Shown: positions 15,398 to 24,519 of the stretch, piece after piece
How positions within the stretch are numbered: position 1 is the first letter of the stretch
Layout: each line of letters begins with the position of its first letter
Source of the DNA: JAJCYL01 sp965206015
GTDB taxonomy: Bacteria; Bacteroidota; Bacteroidia; Cytophagales; Cyclobacteriaceae
Length of the DNA stretch: 64,000 bases
Assembly (NCBI GenBank): GCA_965206015.1
Contig: CBDBIW010000015.1
Coordinates: 744,001 to 808,000, forward strand
Reading direction: 5' to 3'
Made by a program: the position numbers and the translations under genes
The notes under the pieces: model-generated
Told to the model about the DNA's origin: nothing
Databases searched by the model: none
The model's input: only the letters and a program-made list of their open reading frames with translations

Positions 15398-16909
15398 ATG
15401 AGTCTTGAAATAAAAGTCCCGGCAGTTGGTGAATCCATAACAGAAGTCACCATTTCACAATGGCTCAAAAAAGATGGTGACCTGGTTGAGATGAATGAGA
15501 TAATCTGCGAACTGGAGTCTGATAAAGCAACATTTGAGGTAGCCGCTGAGGCAGCCGGGAAACTTCAAATAAAAGCGCAAGAAGGAGAAACCATTGAAAT
15601 AGGACACGTAATCTGCAGCATTGACACAGATGCAGCACTAACAACTGCAGCTTCGGTAGTAAAATCTAAGAAAGAAGAAGCACCAGTTACTGAAAGTTCC
15701 CCCTCGTCAACCGGTGAGGTCCTTGAAATGAAGGTACCAACAGTGGGAGAATCCATAACTGAAGTGACTATCTCTAACTGGATGAAAAATGAAGGAGATC
15801 TTGTGAAACTTGACGAACCAATTGCTGAAATTGAATCCGATAAGGCTACTTTCGAACTCACTGCAGAGGCAGATGGCAAGCTGTCCGTCGTGGCAAAAGA
15901 GGGCGAAACATTGGAAATTGGTGCTCTCATTTGCAAAATTGAAGTGATGGAAGGAGTCGCACAACCGGTAACCACATCAAAACCAATTGAGCCGGTAGTG
16001 CCGGAAGCAGCCACCGCTAGCTCTTCCGGATATGCGGCCGGACATGCATCTCCTGCCGCTGCCAAGATATTGTCTGAAAAAGGAATGGACCAATCATCTG
16101 TGGACGGGACTGGAAGAGACGGTCGAATCACCAAGGAAGATGCCGTAAAAGCTGAAAATAAATCGGAACCGGCTAAAGTGGAAAACCAATCACCTGTTCC
16201 AAGTGGTGTTAGAGATCAACGACATGAAAAAATGTCCAGTCTTAGAAAAACCATTTCAAGGCGTCTGGTTTCTGTCAAGAATGAAACCGCCATGCTCACC
16301 ACATTTAACGAGGTGAATATGCAACCGATACTGGACGTTCGAAAAAAGTATAAAGAGTCCTTTAAAGAAAAGTATGAGGTTGGTCTTGGTTTTATGTCCT
16401 TCTTCACCAAAGCTTGCTGTATGGCACTTCAGGAATGGCCATCGGTAAATGCTCAAATAGATGGAGAAGAAATCGTCTATAGCAATTACTGTGACATTTC
16501 AATCGCTGTAAGCACCCCAAAAGGTTTAGTTGTACCTGTTGTGAGAAATGCAGAGTTAATGTCCTTTGAGCAAATAGAGAAAGACATAGTTCGTCTGGCT
16601 ACCAAAGCGAGAGACGGAAAATTAAGTATTGAGGAAATGCAAGGGGGTACATTCACCATCACCAATGGTGGCGTATTTGGATCTATGCTAAGTACTCCTA
16701 TTATCAATGCTCCTCAGTCTGCAATATTAGGCATGCACAATATAGTTGAGCGACCAGTAGCGGAAAATGGAGCAGTTGCAATCAGACCAGTGATGTACGT
16801 GGCACTTTCTTATGATCATAGAATTATTGACGGTAGAGAATCAGTAAGTTTTCTTGTCCGCGTAAAGCAGTTGCTTGAGGACCCTACCCGTTTACTTTTA
16901 GGCGTTTAA
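15398..16909 (+). CDS. odhB: Dihydrolipoamide succinyltransferase with two lipoyl domains
   Basis: E2 core of the 2-oxoglutarate dehydrogenase complex, 503 residues. Two near-identical lipoyl domains occur in tandem (about 1-78 and 108-187), each with ESDKATFE, whose lysines K43 and K149 would be lipoylated. A peripheral-subunit binding domain follows (about 216-252, SPAAAKILSEKGMD, DGRITKEDAV), and the catalytic acyltransferase domain ends with YDHRIIDGRESVSFL, which supplies the active-site His and Asp. Most proteobacterial OdhB proteins have a single lipoyl domain; two are known in some lineages. It sits between sucA and lpdA. Confidence 0.95.
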   Translation: MSLEIKVPAVGESITEVTISQWLKKDGDLVEMNEIICELESDKATFEVAAEAAGKLQIKAQEGETIEIGHVICSIDTDAALTTAASVVKSKKEEAPVTESSPSSTGEVLEMKVPTVGESITEVTISNWMKNEGDLVKLDEPIAEIESDKATFELTAEADGKLSVVAKEGETLEIGALICKIEVMEGVAQPVTTSKPIEPVVPEAATASSSGYAAGHASPAAAKILSEKGMDQSSVDGTGRDGRITKEDAVKAENKSEPAKVENQSPVPSGVRDQRHEKMSSLRKTISRRLVSVKNETAMLTTFNEVNMQPILDVRKKYKESFKEKYEVGLGFMSFFTKACCMALQEWPSVNAQIDGEEIVYSNYCDISIAVSTPKGLVVPVVRNAELMSFEQIEKDIVRLATKARDGKLSIEEMQGGTFTITNGGVFGSMLSTPIINAPQSAILGMHNIVERPVAENGAVAIRPVMYVALSYDHRIIDGRESVSFLVRVKQLLEDPTRLLLGV

Positions 16910-16935
16910 TTTTTTTTGAATTAAATCTCTTTTGT

Positions 16936-18330
16936 ATGCCATATGATGTAACAGTAATTGGATCAGGACCCGGGGGTTATGTAGCAGCCATAAGGTGTGC
17001 ACAACTGGGCCTAAAAACAGCTATTATTGAAAAATATACAACCTTGGGTGGTACGTGCTTAAATGTAGGCTGTATTCCGTCAAAAGCATTGCTAGATTCC
17101 ACTGAGCATTATCATACTGTCGAGCATACTTTCAAAGAGCATGGAATTGACATTCCCAAACCAAAAGTAAATCTTGCCAAAATGATCAATCGAAAAGATG
17201 ACGTGGTCAAGGCTACTTGTGACGGTGTTGACTACCTTATGAAGAAAAACAAAATAGATGTTTTTCACGGAATTGGGACTTTCAAAGACAGAAACACCAT
17301 TGTCATAAATGGTAAGAAGAAAGAAGAGATACAGACCGATAAGGTAATAATTGCGACTGGATCAAAACCAACAATCCTCCCATTTATTAAGCTGGACAAG
17401 AAACGCATAATTACCAGTACTGAGGCCCTAAACCCTAAAGAGGTTCCAAAACACATGATTATTATTGGTGGTGGTGTTGTTGGCATGGAGCTAGGTTCAG
17501 TTTACGCCCGACTTGGTTCTAAAATAACGGTTGTTGAATTCCTCGATTCCATCATACCCACAATGGATGGTACAATGGGGAAGGAATTACAAAAAGCTAC
17601 CAAGAAGCTAGGGTTTGAATTCTACTTGGGCCACAAAGTCGTAGAAGTTACGGCAAAAGGCAAAGTGGTCGTTGTCAAGGCAGAAAACAAACAGGGAGAA
17701 ACTGTTGAGATTAAAGGCGACTATTGCCTGGTTTCGATTGGACGAAGACCCTACACAGAAGGACTGGGACTCGAGAAGGTTGGACTCGAGGTTGATAAAG
17801 GTGGGAGAATTGAGGTTGATGATCATCTTCAAACCAAAACTTCGGGGATATATGCTATAGGTGATGTGGTTAAAGGTGCAATGCTCGCACACAAAGCTGA
17901 AGAGGAAGGTACATTCGTGGCGGAAAGTATTGTTGGCCAAAAACCGCATGTCAATTATCTATTAATACCTGGTGTGGTATATACCTGGCCTGAAGTGGCT
18001 TCAGTTGGTTATTCCGAAGAACAATTGAAAGAGCAAGGAAGAGCTTACAAAACAGGTTCATTCCCATTCAAAGCACTGGGCAGAGCGAGAGCCAGTATGG
18101 ATCTTGACGGACTGGTTAAGGTTCTTGCCGACAAAACGACTGACGAAATTCTTGGGATGCATATTATTGGAGCCAGAGCTGCAGATATGATTGCTTCCGG
18201 AGTTACTGCAATGGAATTCAGAGCTTCTGCTGAAGATGTAGCCAGAATGTCACATGCACATCCTACCTATATGGAAGCTGTGAAGGAGGCTTGTCTTGCT
18301 GCCACGGAGAACAGACCTATCCATATTTAA
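16936..18330 (+). CDS. lpdA: Dihydrolipoyl dehydrogenase (E3)
   Basis: FAD-dependent disulfide oxidoreductase, 464 residues, that reoxidises the lipoyl groups of the preceding E2. It has the FAD motif VIGSGPGGYVAAIR (7-20), the redox pair C41/C46 in GGTCLNVGCIPSK, the NAD motif IIGGGVVGMELGS, the second FAD contact TSGIYAIGDV and the dimer-interface His in HAHPTYMEAVKEA. The spacing of 26 bases from odhB places it as the last gene of the operon. The same E3 may serve pyruvate dehydrogenase too, which the window cannot show. Confidence 0.96.
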   Translation: MPYDVTVIGSGPGGYVAAIRCAQLGLKTAIIEKYTTLGGTCLNVGCIPSKALLDSTEHYHTVEHTFKEHGIDIPKPKVNLAKMINRKDDVVKATCDGVDYLMKKNKIDVFHGIGTFKDRNTIVINGKKKEEIQTDKVIIATGSKPTILPFIKLDKKRIITSTEALNPKEVPKHMIIIGGGVVGMELGSVYARLGSKITVVEFLDSIIPTMDGTMGKELQKATKKLGFEFYLGHKVVEVTAKGKVVVVKAENKQGETVEIKGDYCLVSIGRRPYTEGLGLEKVGLEVDKGGRIEVDDHLQTKTSGIYAIGDVVKGAMLAHKAEEEGTFVAESIVGQKPHVNYLLIPGVVYTWPEVASVGYSEEQLKEQGRAYKTGSFPFKALGRARASMDLDGLVKVLADKTTDEILGMHIIGARAADMIASGVTAMEFRASAEDVARMSHAHPTYMEAVKEACLAATENRPIHI

Positions 18331-18405
18331 GATCTATCTTAAAATTAGAACCCGGACAAAACTTCAGTTTTAATTATTTGAATGAGCCGTCAAATGGGCC
18401 CTTCA

Positions 18406-19284
18406 TTACTCAACAAGTTTTTTCAAATACTGTATTGACAGGTTTACCCTAAAGGCTGTGGCATTCTTTTGCTTTCCAAATGGAGTATCTCCAAATGCAG
18501 TTCCTGCAATATCAATGTGGGCCCAACTGGGGTGGTTATTGGTGAAGGTCTCTACAAACTTAGCTGCAGTTATCGCTCCCGCAAGAGGTTTTCCGCTGTA
18601 ATTTTTCATATCTGCCTCCATATCTGTTTCGTATTCTCTCCAAAGAGGTAATGACCACAACTTTTCACCACAAACATTACCTGCAGTGATGAAGTCAGAA
18701 GTCAGCTTCTCATTTCCTGAGAAGAGGCCAACTGCGTGATATCCCAGGGTAGCCATAACACTTCCGGTCAAAGTGGCATAATCGATCAGTACATCTGTTG
18801 AGTGATTCCTTGTCATGTAAGCCAATGCATCCGCCAGGATCCACCGTCCTTCAGCATCTGTATTTATTACTTCAATGGTCTGCCCGGAATACGAATCTAT
18901 GATATTTCCAGGTTTCACTGACTTTGCGTCCACCGAATTTTCAGTCGCAGAAACAATTGCTACAATGTTCACTGGCAATTTAAGTTTTTCGGCAACTTCT
19001 ACGGTACCCAATGCAGCCCCAGCACCACCCATGTCACTTTTCATATAATGCATGTTGGCCGAACCTTTTATAGAAATACCGCCGGTATCAAAAGTTACAC
19101 CCTTCCCCGTCAAACTGACTGTGGCCTTTGCTTCCTCTGATTTGTATTCGGCAATGATAAATGCCGGTTCCTGACCGCTTCCTTGACTGACCGCCAGCAG
19201 TGCATTCAATCCTTCGTTTACAATCTCAGCCTTGCTTATCACCTTCACGTTAAAGCCTAGGATGTACCCGACATAGTAGCCCAA
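18406..19284 (-). pseudogene. Truncated M17 leucyl aminopeptidase (C-terminal domain only)
   Basis: The 292 codons cover essentially the catalytic domain of a peptidase family M17 leucyl aminopeptidase. Visible are KGVTFDTGGISIK (metal-binding Asp and the catalytic-type Lys), SDMGGAGAALG, NTDAEGRWILADAL (the NTDAEGR metal-ligand motif) and DYATLTGSVMATLG. Intact family members have about 460-500 residues with an N-terminal domain of about 150-170. Here the homology begins near FNVKVISKAEI, preceded by a TGA at 19285-19287 and unrelated decayed sequence. The only start would be a TTG, and the loss of the N-terminal domain next to insertion-sequence debris argues for a remnant. A residual product cannot be excluded. 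Confidence 0.75.
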
Positions 19285-19287
19285 TCA

Positions 19288-19457
19288 CCCAAAATTTATT
19301 GCACTGTCAATCATTAGATTAACAGCCTCCTTATCGTGATGACGATAGTAGTGATGCTTTAATATCTCTTCTGCCTTATGAACCTCTAAGATTAAAAAGT
19401 TCAGTTTGATATTCCTTCAAATCAATTGTAGTTGGAATTATTAACAACTTGAGTTCA
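19288..19457 (-). pseudogene. Unidentified decayed coding remnant
   Basis: On the minus strand two frames joined by a one-base shift read LLIIPTTIDLKEYQTELFNL, RG, then HKAEEILKHHYYRHHDKEAV, NLMIDSAINFG, stop. The composition is protein-like, but I recognise no family and there is no start. It fills the space between the transposase tail and the truncated aminopeptidase and is best read as debris of a rearrangement. Confidence 0.3.
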
Positions 19458-19460
19458 ATT

Positions 19461-19585
19461 TTAAAATACAGCTAATTGCTGAGTTTGGACAGGTTGGTAT
19501 TTGGTTGTTGGTTTTTTCGGAAAGAATGAATAAGCGATCAGTCCAGAGATAAGGTTTGTAATGAAGTTTGCCAATGATCTGATCC
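19461..19585 (-). pseudogene. C-terminal fragment of an insertion-sequence transposase
   Basis: The minus strand reads RSLANFITNLISGLIAYSFF, PKKPTTKYQPVQTQQLAVF, stop. The pattern NFxxNLISGLIAYxFFPKKP close to the stop is one I associate with the C-terminus of DDE transposases in Bacteroidota; the IS family cannot be assigned with certainty. Only about 40 codons survive, and the fragment abuts one arm of the inverted repeat at 19586-19626. Confidence 0.55.
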
Positions 19586-19626
19586 GTCCTAAAATAAGTT
19601 GACATAAAATCGACTTATTGTAGGAC
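19586..19626. repeat. Inverted repeat, probable IS ends
   Basis: GTCCTAAAATAAGT (19586-19599) and ACTTATTGTAGGAC (19613-19626) are inverted copies with one mismatch around a 13-base spacer. The two arms extend to similar 20-base ends. Because it touches the transposase fragment and lacks a T-run, it looks more like two insertion-sequence termini left nearly back to back than like a terminator. Confidence 0.55.
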
Positions 19627-19640
19627 GAGACATAAATAAT

Positions 19641-19664
19641 AAAAAAGCCTTCGAATACTCGAGG
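19641..19664 (-). terminator. Terminator of tRNA-Met
   Basis: On the minus strand CCTCGA, a GTAT loop and TCGAAGG form a short hairpin with one bulge, followed by GC and six T. It lies 11 bases beyond the 3' end of the tRNA. Confidence 0.5.
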
Positions 19665-19674
19665 ACCTTTTTTG

Positions 19675-19748
19675 TAGCGAGAAGGAGATTTGAACTCCTG
19701 ACCTCAGGGTTATGAATCCTGCGCTCTAACCAACTGAGCTACCTCGCC
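19675..19748 (-). tRNA. tRNA-Met (anticodon CAT)
   Basis: The minus strand starts GGCGAGGTAGCTCAGTTGGT and folds as a 74-base cloverleaf. The acceptor pairs GGCGAGG with TCTCGCT plus discriminator A. The D stem is GCTC/GAGC, the anticodon loop is TTCATAA and the T arm is AGGAG-TTCAAAT-CTCCT. No CCA is encoded. A five-base acceptor start of GGCGA and a U54-type T loop fit elongator Met rather than initiator; an Ile2 (lysidine) tRNA is less likely on overall similarity. Confidence 0.93.
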
Positions 19749-19820
19749 TTTTGGGTGTGCAAAGCTAAATAATAATTAATCATTCTGGAACAGTAGAATG
19801 AGATGTGAATAATTAGCTAC

Positions 19821-20174
19821 CTAGTTTACTTTCTTTTTTGTTCCACCCATGTCTTGCAGTATGGTATTAACCAACCAAAGTATTAGGCTGAAACCCAAGG
19901 CCCACCAAAATCCATCCACATTGAAGCCCGGGACAAACCAGTCAGCCACAAGAATAATCAGCGCATTCACAACCAAAATGAACAGACCTAAAGTGAGAAT
20001 AGTGGCCGGTATAGTCAATATGATAAGCAAGGGTTTAAGTGTAACGTTGAGCACCGCAAGAACTGCTCCAATAATAACTGCCGTAAGGAACGAATCAACT
20101 TGAACACCAGGTAATAGATAGGATGAAATGATCACGGCTAATGCGGTGATTAATAATTTTATCATAAAATTCAT
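19821..20174 (-). CDS. YvlD/Phage_holin_4 family membrane protein
   Basis: A 117-residue protein with four hydrophobic segments: LLITALAVIISSYLLPGV, LTAVIIGAVLAVLNVTLKPL, LIILTIPATILTLGLFILVV and a final ALGFSLILWLVNTILQ. The signature LNVTLKPLLIILTIPATILTLG followed by NALIILVADWFVPGF matches the YvlD-like family. The role is unknown; these proteins often accompany PspC-type stress genes. Its ATG overlaps the stop of the thioesterase gene by four bases, so the two are coupled. Confidence 0.85.
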   Translation of the reverse strand: MNFMIKLLITALAVIISSYLLPGVQVDSFLTAVIIGAVLAVLNVTLKPLLIILTIPATILTLGLFILVVNALIILVADWFVPGFNVDGFWWALGFSLILWLVNTILQDMGGTKKKVN

Positions 20175-20701
20175 ACGTCTGCTTTTTTCGTGTTCACCTC
20201 TTCCTTAATTTGTTTGATCCTCTGATTAAAGGTGGTCTGTTCAAAGTTCAAGTTAGGAGTTTTCACCGTTTCTAAAAAGGACAAAACTTCTCCGGAGTGA
20301 TTGGTAGCTTTCCCGGTTTTTACTTCTATATACTTCAAGGTTGTCCAAAGTACCGTTTTTAAGTGATTTTGATTTTCATCCATCATGAAATATTCTACGA
20401 CCGAGGTATTTTCATTATACCAGATAACCTTGGAATTTATCGCAACCAATTCGCCCGTCCAAGCCGGTTTGACATAGGTAATTTGTTGTGTATAGACTAC
20501 CCACACTTGCTGGTAGGCGTTGAAAATATCAGAAAGTCTTACTCCATACAATTTGGCTACCTGATTATCCCTTGCATTAAAAAAGTAATCGGAGTATTTC
20601 GCATTATTTAAATGCTGCAATGGACCACCATCCTGGAAGCGTATCATAACGTTTGAAGTTGTTTCTTTCTGATACTCCTTTCCCGGATCAATATGGAACA
20701 T
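20171..20701 (-). CDS. Hot-dog fold acyl-CoA thioesterase
   Basis: A 176-residue protein of the 4HBT (YbgC-like) hot-dog family. IRFQDGGPLQHLNNAKYSDY matches the family entry motif RF-D-x3-HxNNxxY, with Gly in place of the usual catalytic-type Asp region, then VYTQQITYVKPAWTGE and VWTTLKYIEVKTGK form the central strands. It probably hydrolyses an acyl-CoA; the substrate is unknown. It sits two bases after the BNR-protein gene and overlaps the YvlD-like gene, so three genes share a transcript. Confidence 0.8.
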   Translation of the reverse strand: MFHIDPGKEYQKETTSNVMIRFQDGGPLQHLNNAKYSDYFFNARDNQVAKLYGVRLSDIFNAYQQVWVVYTQQITYVKPAWTGELVAINSKVIWYNENTSVVEYFMMDENQNHLKTVLWTTLKYIEVKTGKATNHSGEVLSFLETVKTPNLNFEQTTFNQRIKQIKEEVNTKKADV

Positions 20702-20702
20702 C

Positions 20703-23700
20703 TTAATTGTTTAAAGGTTCATCAACCTTGGGTACAGCCAGGGCTGGAATTCCTTTTTGTTGAAACAAATCATTGAATTCTTTGACATCCTTATTAATAA
20801 TTTCATTGTAGATCTTTTGATACTCTCTCCACTGCTCTCCAAGATCCTGAAATCTGACTTTATACCCATCAGGGATATTGGGATCGTAGGTGTCCAAATT
20901 ATTGCGGATATAAAAGAATTCTGAATTCAACCCGGCTGGCCAATTAAGAGCATCCTGAAATCCTGTTTGACGTTTTTCAATCATCTTGCCTTCCCAATCA
21001 TCAAGTTTTTTCTTGAGTGCATCTCCAACTTCAATGAGGTCTTCAACATTCTCTTCGCTTTTATATTGCTCTTTGATAGACTGAATTTGTTTGCCAATCT
21101 TGACCGAAGTGTTAATCGAATGATGTATTTCTGCAATTTGGTCTTCAATCTGTTGCATTAATTTCTGTTGGTTTTTCCATTGTTGCTCACCAACATTAAT
21201 TTTCGGTGGAGGAAGAATTTGAATGCCAACTTCCGACACGATGTCCCCATAAGTCATCCTGGCTTTGTAATTACCCGGTGCAACCCGATGTCCCCGATAA
21301 TCACCGCCAAGAACAAAGACATCAGGCACCTTTGGAATGGCCTTGGTTCTAAAATTCCAGGTAAATCTGTTGACACCTTTTTTCACCGGCAATTTTTCAG
21401 TATTGGCCGAGGCCAAATTTCCTCTACCGCCTTGCGGGGCAGCACGACTGCCGTCCAATATTTCTTCAAAACTTCGAATGACTTCATCCTGATCGTTGAA
21501 AATTTCAAGCTTCAGTTTTTCGTCTTCTGAGAAATTTTCGAGATAGTAATCCAGATGAACCCCTTCGACGGGGTTTTGACCAAAGGCATGCTCAGTAATT
21601 AAAAAGAAGGGTGGAGCAGCAAAGATCCTGTAATGTACCTTTGGCTCATAAAGTACCATTTTTTTGCCAGTGAAGTTTCCTTTTGATTGTTGGAGGGCAG
21701 AAATATCGTCAAGTACCCAGAATGAACGACCAGCTGTGGCTATCGCCAAATCATTGTCTCTGGTTACCATATCTGTTATTGGAACGACTGGAAGATTTAA
21801 TTGCAATTTCTTAAACGACGTTCCTCCGTCAAATGAAATATAGAATCCTCTTTCTGCGCCCGCATAAAGGATGTCTTTTACTTTTGCGTCCTCTCTAATT
21901 ACCTTGAAGAAATCATCTTTGTCAATATCATCACCGATCTTTTTCCAGGTAGTACCATAGTCAGACGATTTGTAGCTGTAGTTCTTATAGTCATTGAATT
22001 TATATCGAGTGGATGCAAAGTAAACAGTTGCCGGGTCATGCGGTGATACCTCGATAGAGTGGATCATGGTTTCGGATAATCCTGCTGGTGTGATATTGGT
22101 CCAGTTTTTACCACCATCTCGAGTAATATGCATTAAACCACCATCGCTCCCCGTGTAAATCACACCTTTCTGATGCGGTGATTCGGCTACATAGTATATT
22201 GTATTGTAATTTTCGCCACCGGCTCCTTCATTGGTAAATGGTCCTCCACCTTCTCGTTGTTTATCTTCCTCATCACGAGTGAGGTCAGGGCTAATTGGTT
22301 CCCATTTTAATCCGCCGTTGGTACTTTTAAACAACACATTCCCACCATAGTACATCACTTTTGGATTATGAGGTGAGTTAATAAGCGGCGCATTCCAGTT
22401 GAAACGATATTTCATGTCCTTCGCCTCATAACCAAGATTTGTCATGGGGTAGGGCATGATGTCTTTACCCTCCATTGTTTTGATATCCAATAAACTAATA
22501 CGGCCATTGAAACAATCGCCATAAAGTACTCTTGGATTTGACGGATTATCAAAAGCCACAGCAGCACTTTCACAGCCTGGTCCGTTAAACCAATCTCTAG
22601 AGATTATACCATAACCGTTAGTCCTAGTGGGTATGGCTACCGACATATTGTCTTGCTGCCCACCGTATACCCAAAATGGAACCTGTTTATCAGCTGTGAT
22701 GCGATAAAATTGCGCCGTTGCCTGGTTGTTAAATGTTGACCATACTTTCCCTTTATCAAAAGAGATCGTCCCACCTCCATCTTCGGCCATGGCAATATTG
22801 TTACTGTTGTCCGGATTGATATATAACTCATGGCAATCTCCATGAATGACTCTCATGTTTTCAAATGTCTTTCCTCCGTCAATTGAACGCATCAATGGTG
22901 CATTTAAGGCGTATACCACATTTTCATCGTTGGGGTCTGCAAACACTTCCATATAGTACCAGGAACGGGCGGTTATCGTTTGGTTATTAGACATTAGTTT
23001 CCAATTCATTCCCCCGTCATCTGATCTATAGAGCCCAGACTTTGATTTTTCAGATTCTATTAACGAGAATACCTTGTCGGGATTAGCTCTTGAAACAGAT
23101 ACTCCAATTTTGCCCATTTCATCAGGTAACCCGTTAATTATTTTGGTCCAGGTTTCTCCACTGTCAGTTGATTTGTAAATAGCCGATCCCGGCCCACCGC
23201 TTTCTACCTTCCACGGGTATCTTCTATGCTGCCAGGTAGCCGCATAAAGAATTCGTGGGTTAGTCATATCCATGCTGACACTCGAAACACCAGTATTTTC
23301 ATCCACATAAAGGGTCTTTTTCCAGGTTTTTCCACCATCTGTGGTTTTATAGATGCCACGATCTGGACTTTCACCATGAACAGCTCCCTGAGCACCAATA
23401 AAGACAATATCCGGATTGGCTGGATGAATTACCACGTCTGAAATGTGACGGGTCTTTCCCAATCCTATACTGGTCCAGGTTTTGCCGGCGTCTACTGATT
23501 TGTAAACTCCGTCCCCATAAGAAGTCATTACGCCACGAACGGCATGTTCACCGGTGCCGACGTAAATAACATTGGGATCTGATTCACTGACACCAATGTC
23601 ACCAATTGAACCAACCTTAAAGAAACCATCTGAAATATTTTTCCAGTTATATCCCGCATCTTCTGTTTTCCAGACTCCGCCTCCCGTATATCCGGCATAA

Positions 23701-23909
23701 TAAATTCTGTTGTTGCCAACCACGCCGGTTATACTATTGGCTCTTCCTCCTCTATGGGGTCCGATGTTTCTCCATTTCAGCCCTTGAAAAACTTCGGGAT
23801 TCCAACTGGACTGGGGGGAAGGCGTGTTACTTCCTGACCTTCGTTGGGCTTCAACCCACAGCGTTGAGATTGACAGCAAGGCCAGCAGGAGCAGGGATAT
23901 ATTCTTCAT
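20703..23909 (-). CDS. Secreted BNR/sortilin-like repeat protein
   Basis: A 1068-residue protein with a signal peptide (MKNISLLLLALLSISTLWVEA). The N-terminal 700 residues are a run of BNR/VPS10-type beta-propeller blades. Each carries variants of KTxDGGKTWK or SxDxGxTW: WKTEDAGYNWKNI, KSVDAGKTWTSI, KTTDGGKTWKK, KSTDSGETWTKI, RSDDGGMNWKLM, KSTNGGLKWEPI, TRDGGKNWTNI and KSSDYGTTWKKI. The final third has an Ig-like part and a coiled coil (about 915-985). It is commonly annotated as a glycosyl hydrolase of this repeat class, but no catalytic residues can be assigned. Secretion to periplasm or surface is inferred. First gene of a three-gene operon. Confidence 0.88.
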   Translation of the reverse strand: MKNISLLLLALLSISTLWVEAQRRSGSNTPSPQSSWNPEVFQGLKWRNIGPHRGGRANSITGVVGNNRIYYAGYTGGGVWKTEDAGYNWKNISDGFFKVGSIGDIGVSESDPNVIYVGTGEHAVRGVMTSYGDGVYKSVDAGKTWTSIGLGKTRHISDVVIHPANPDIVFIGAQGAVHGESPDRGIYKTTDGGKTWKKTLYVDENTGVSSVSMDMTNPRILYAATWQHRRYPWKVESGGPGSAIYKSTDSGETWTKIINGLPDEMGKIGVSVSRANPDKVFSLIESEKSKSGLYRSDDGGMNWKLMSNNQTITARSWYYMEVFADPNDENVVYALNAPLMRSIDGGKTFENMRVIHGDCHELYINPDNSNNIAMAEDGGGTISFDKGKVWSTFNNQATAQFYRITADKQVPFWVYGGQQDNMSVAIPTRTNGYGIISRDWFNGPGCESAAVAFDNPSNPRVLYGDCFNGRISLLDIKTMEGKDIMPYPMTNLGYEAKDMKYRFNWNAPLINSPHNPKVMYYGGNVLFKSTNGGLKWEPISPDLTRDEEDKQREGGGPFTNEGAGGENYNTIYYVAESPHQKGVIYTGSDGGLMHITRDGGKNWTNITPAGLSETMIHSIEVSPHDPATVYFASTRYKFNDYKNYSYKSSDYGTTWKKIGDDIDKDDFFKVIREDAKVKDILYAGAERGFYISFDGGTSFKKLQLNLPVVPITDMVTRDNDLAIATAGRSFWVLDDISALQQSKGNFTGKKMVLYEPKVHYRIFAAPPFFLITEHAFGQNPVEGVHLDYYLENFSEDEKLKLEIFNDQDEVIRSFEEILDGSRAAPQGGRGNLASANTEKLPVKKGVNRFTWNFRTKAIPKVPDVFVLGGDYRGHRVAPGNYKARMTYGDIVSEVGIQILPPPKINVGEQQWKNQQKLMQQIEDQIAEIHHSINTSVKIGKQIQSIKEQYKSEENVEDLIEVGDALKKKLDDWEGKMIEKRQTGFQDALNWPAGLNSEFFYIRNNLDTYDPNIPDGYKVRFQDLGEQWREYQKIYNEIINKDVKEFNDLFQQKGIPALAVPKVDEPLNN

Positions 23910-23981
23910 GATTACGTGATTAGATTCCCTTAGTTAAGGAAATCTTGTTGTATTTCCAACTGGAGTGTGATGAGCGAAAGT

Positions 23982-24500
23982 TTACCCGGATTCAGGGAAC
24001 CATTCAGCGTACATTGGATAATTATGCGAGGTACGTTGAATCATTTCTCGGGTTCTACCATCTATGTCTTTTACTTTTTTGGCGGGAACACCTGCATAAA
24101 TAGACTCTGGAGGGACTTCTGTATTTTCTAAGACGATTGCTCCGGCTGCGATAATGGAGTTTTCGCCAATTACGACATTATCCATTACGATTGCACCCAT
24201 ACCTACCAATACATTGTCTTTTAAGGTACAACCATGTACAAGTGCATTGTGGCCAATAGAAACATTATTGCCAATGGTTGTTCCTGCCTTTTGGTAAGTG
24301 CAATGGATTACTGCACCGTCCTGAATATTGACATTATCACCTGTTGTTATGAAATTGACGTCTCCACGTACTACTGCTCCAAACCAGACAGTACAGTTTT
24401 TACCTAATCTCACTTCCCCTACAATCGTAGCATTCTCTGCCACCCAACAGCTGTCGTCAATCTCAGGTGTATAGCCTCTTACAGTCTTAATTAATGCCAT
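23982..24500 (-). CDS. Gamma-class carbonic anhydrase family protein
   Basis: The 172-residue left-handed beta-helix protein is built of hexapeptide repeats (ATIVGEVRLGKNCTVWFGAV, NCTVWFGAVVRGD, GNNVSIGHNALVHGC, NVLVGMGAIVMDNV). His residues in VIHCTYQ, SIGHNALVHGC match the three zinc ligands of gamma carbonic anhydrases (YrdA/PaaY-like). It may hydrate CO2 or be an acyltransferase-fold relative without that activity. It is 19 bases downstream of coaX on the same strand. Confidence 0.9.
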   Translation of the reverse strand: MALIKTVRGYTPEIDDSCWVAENATIVGEVRLGKNCTVWFGAVVRGDVNFITTGDNVNIQDGAVIHCTYQKAGTTIGNNVSIGHNALVHGCTLKDNVLVGMGAIVMDNVVIGENSIIAAGAIVLENTEVPPESIYAGVPAKKVKDIDGRTREMIQRTSHNYPMYAEWFPESG

Positions 24501-24519
24501 GTATTAAAAATTTTAAAGA

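Noticed and set aside
15565..16134. 189-codon minus-strand ORF inside odhB
   Set aside because: Shadow of the duplicated lipoyl domains and Ala/Pro linkers; no family features.
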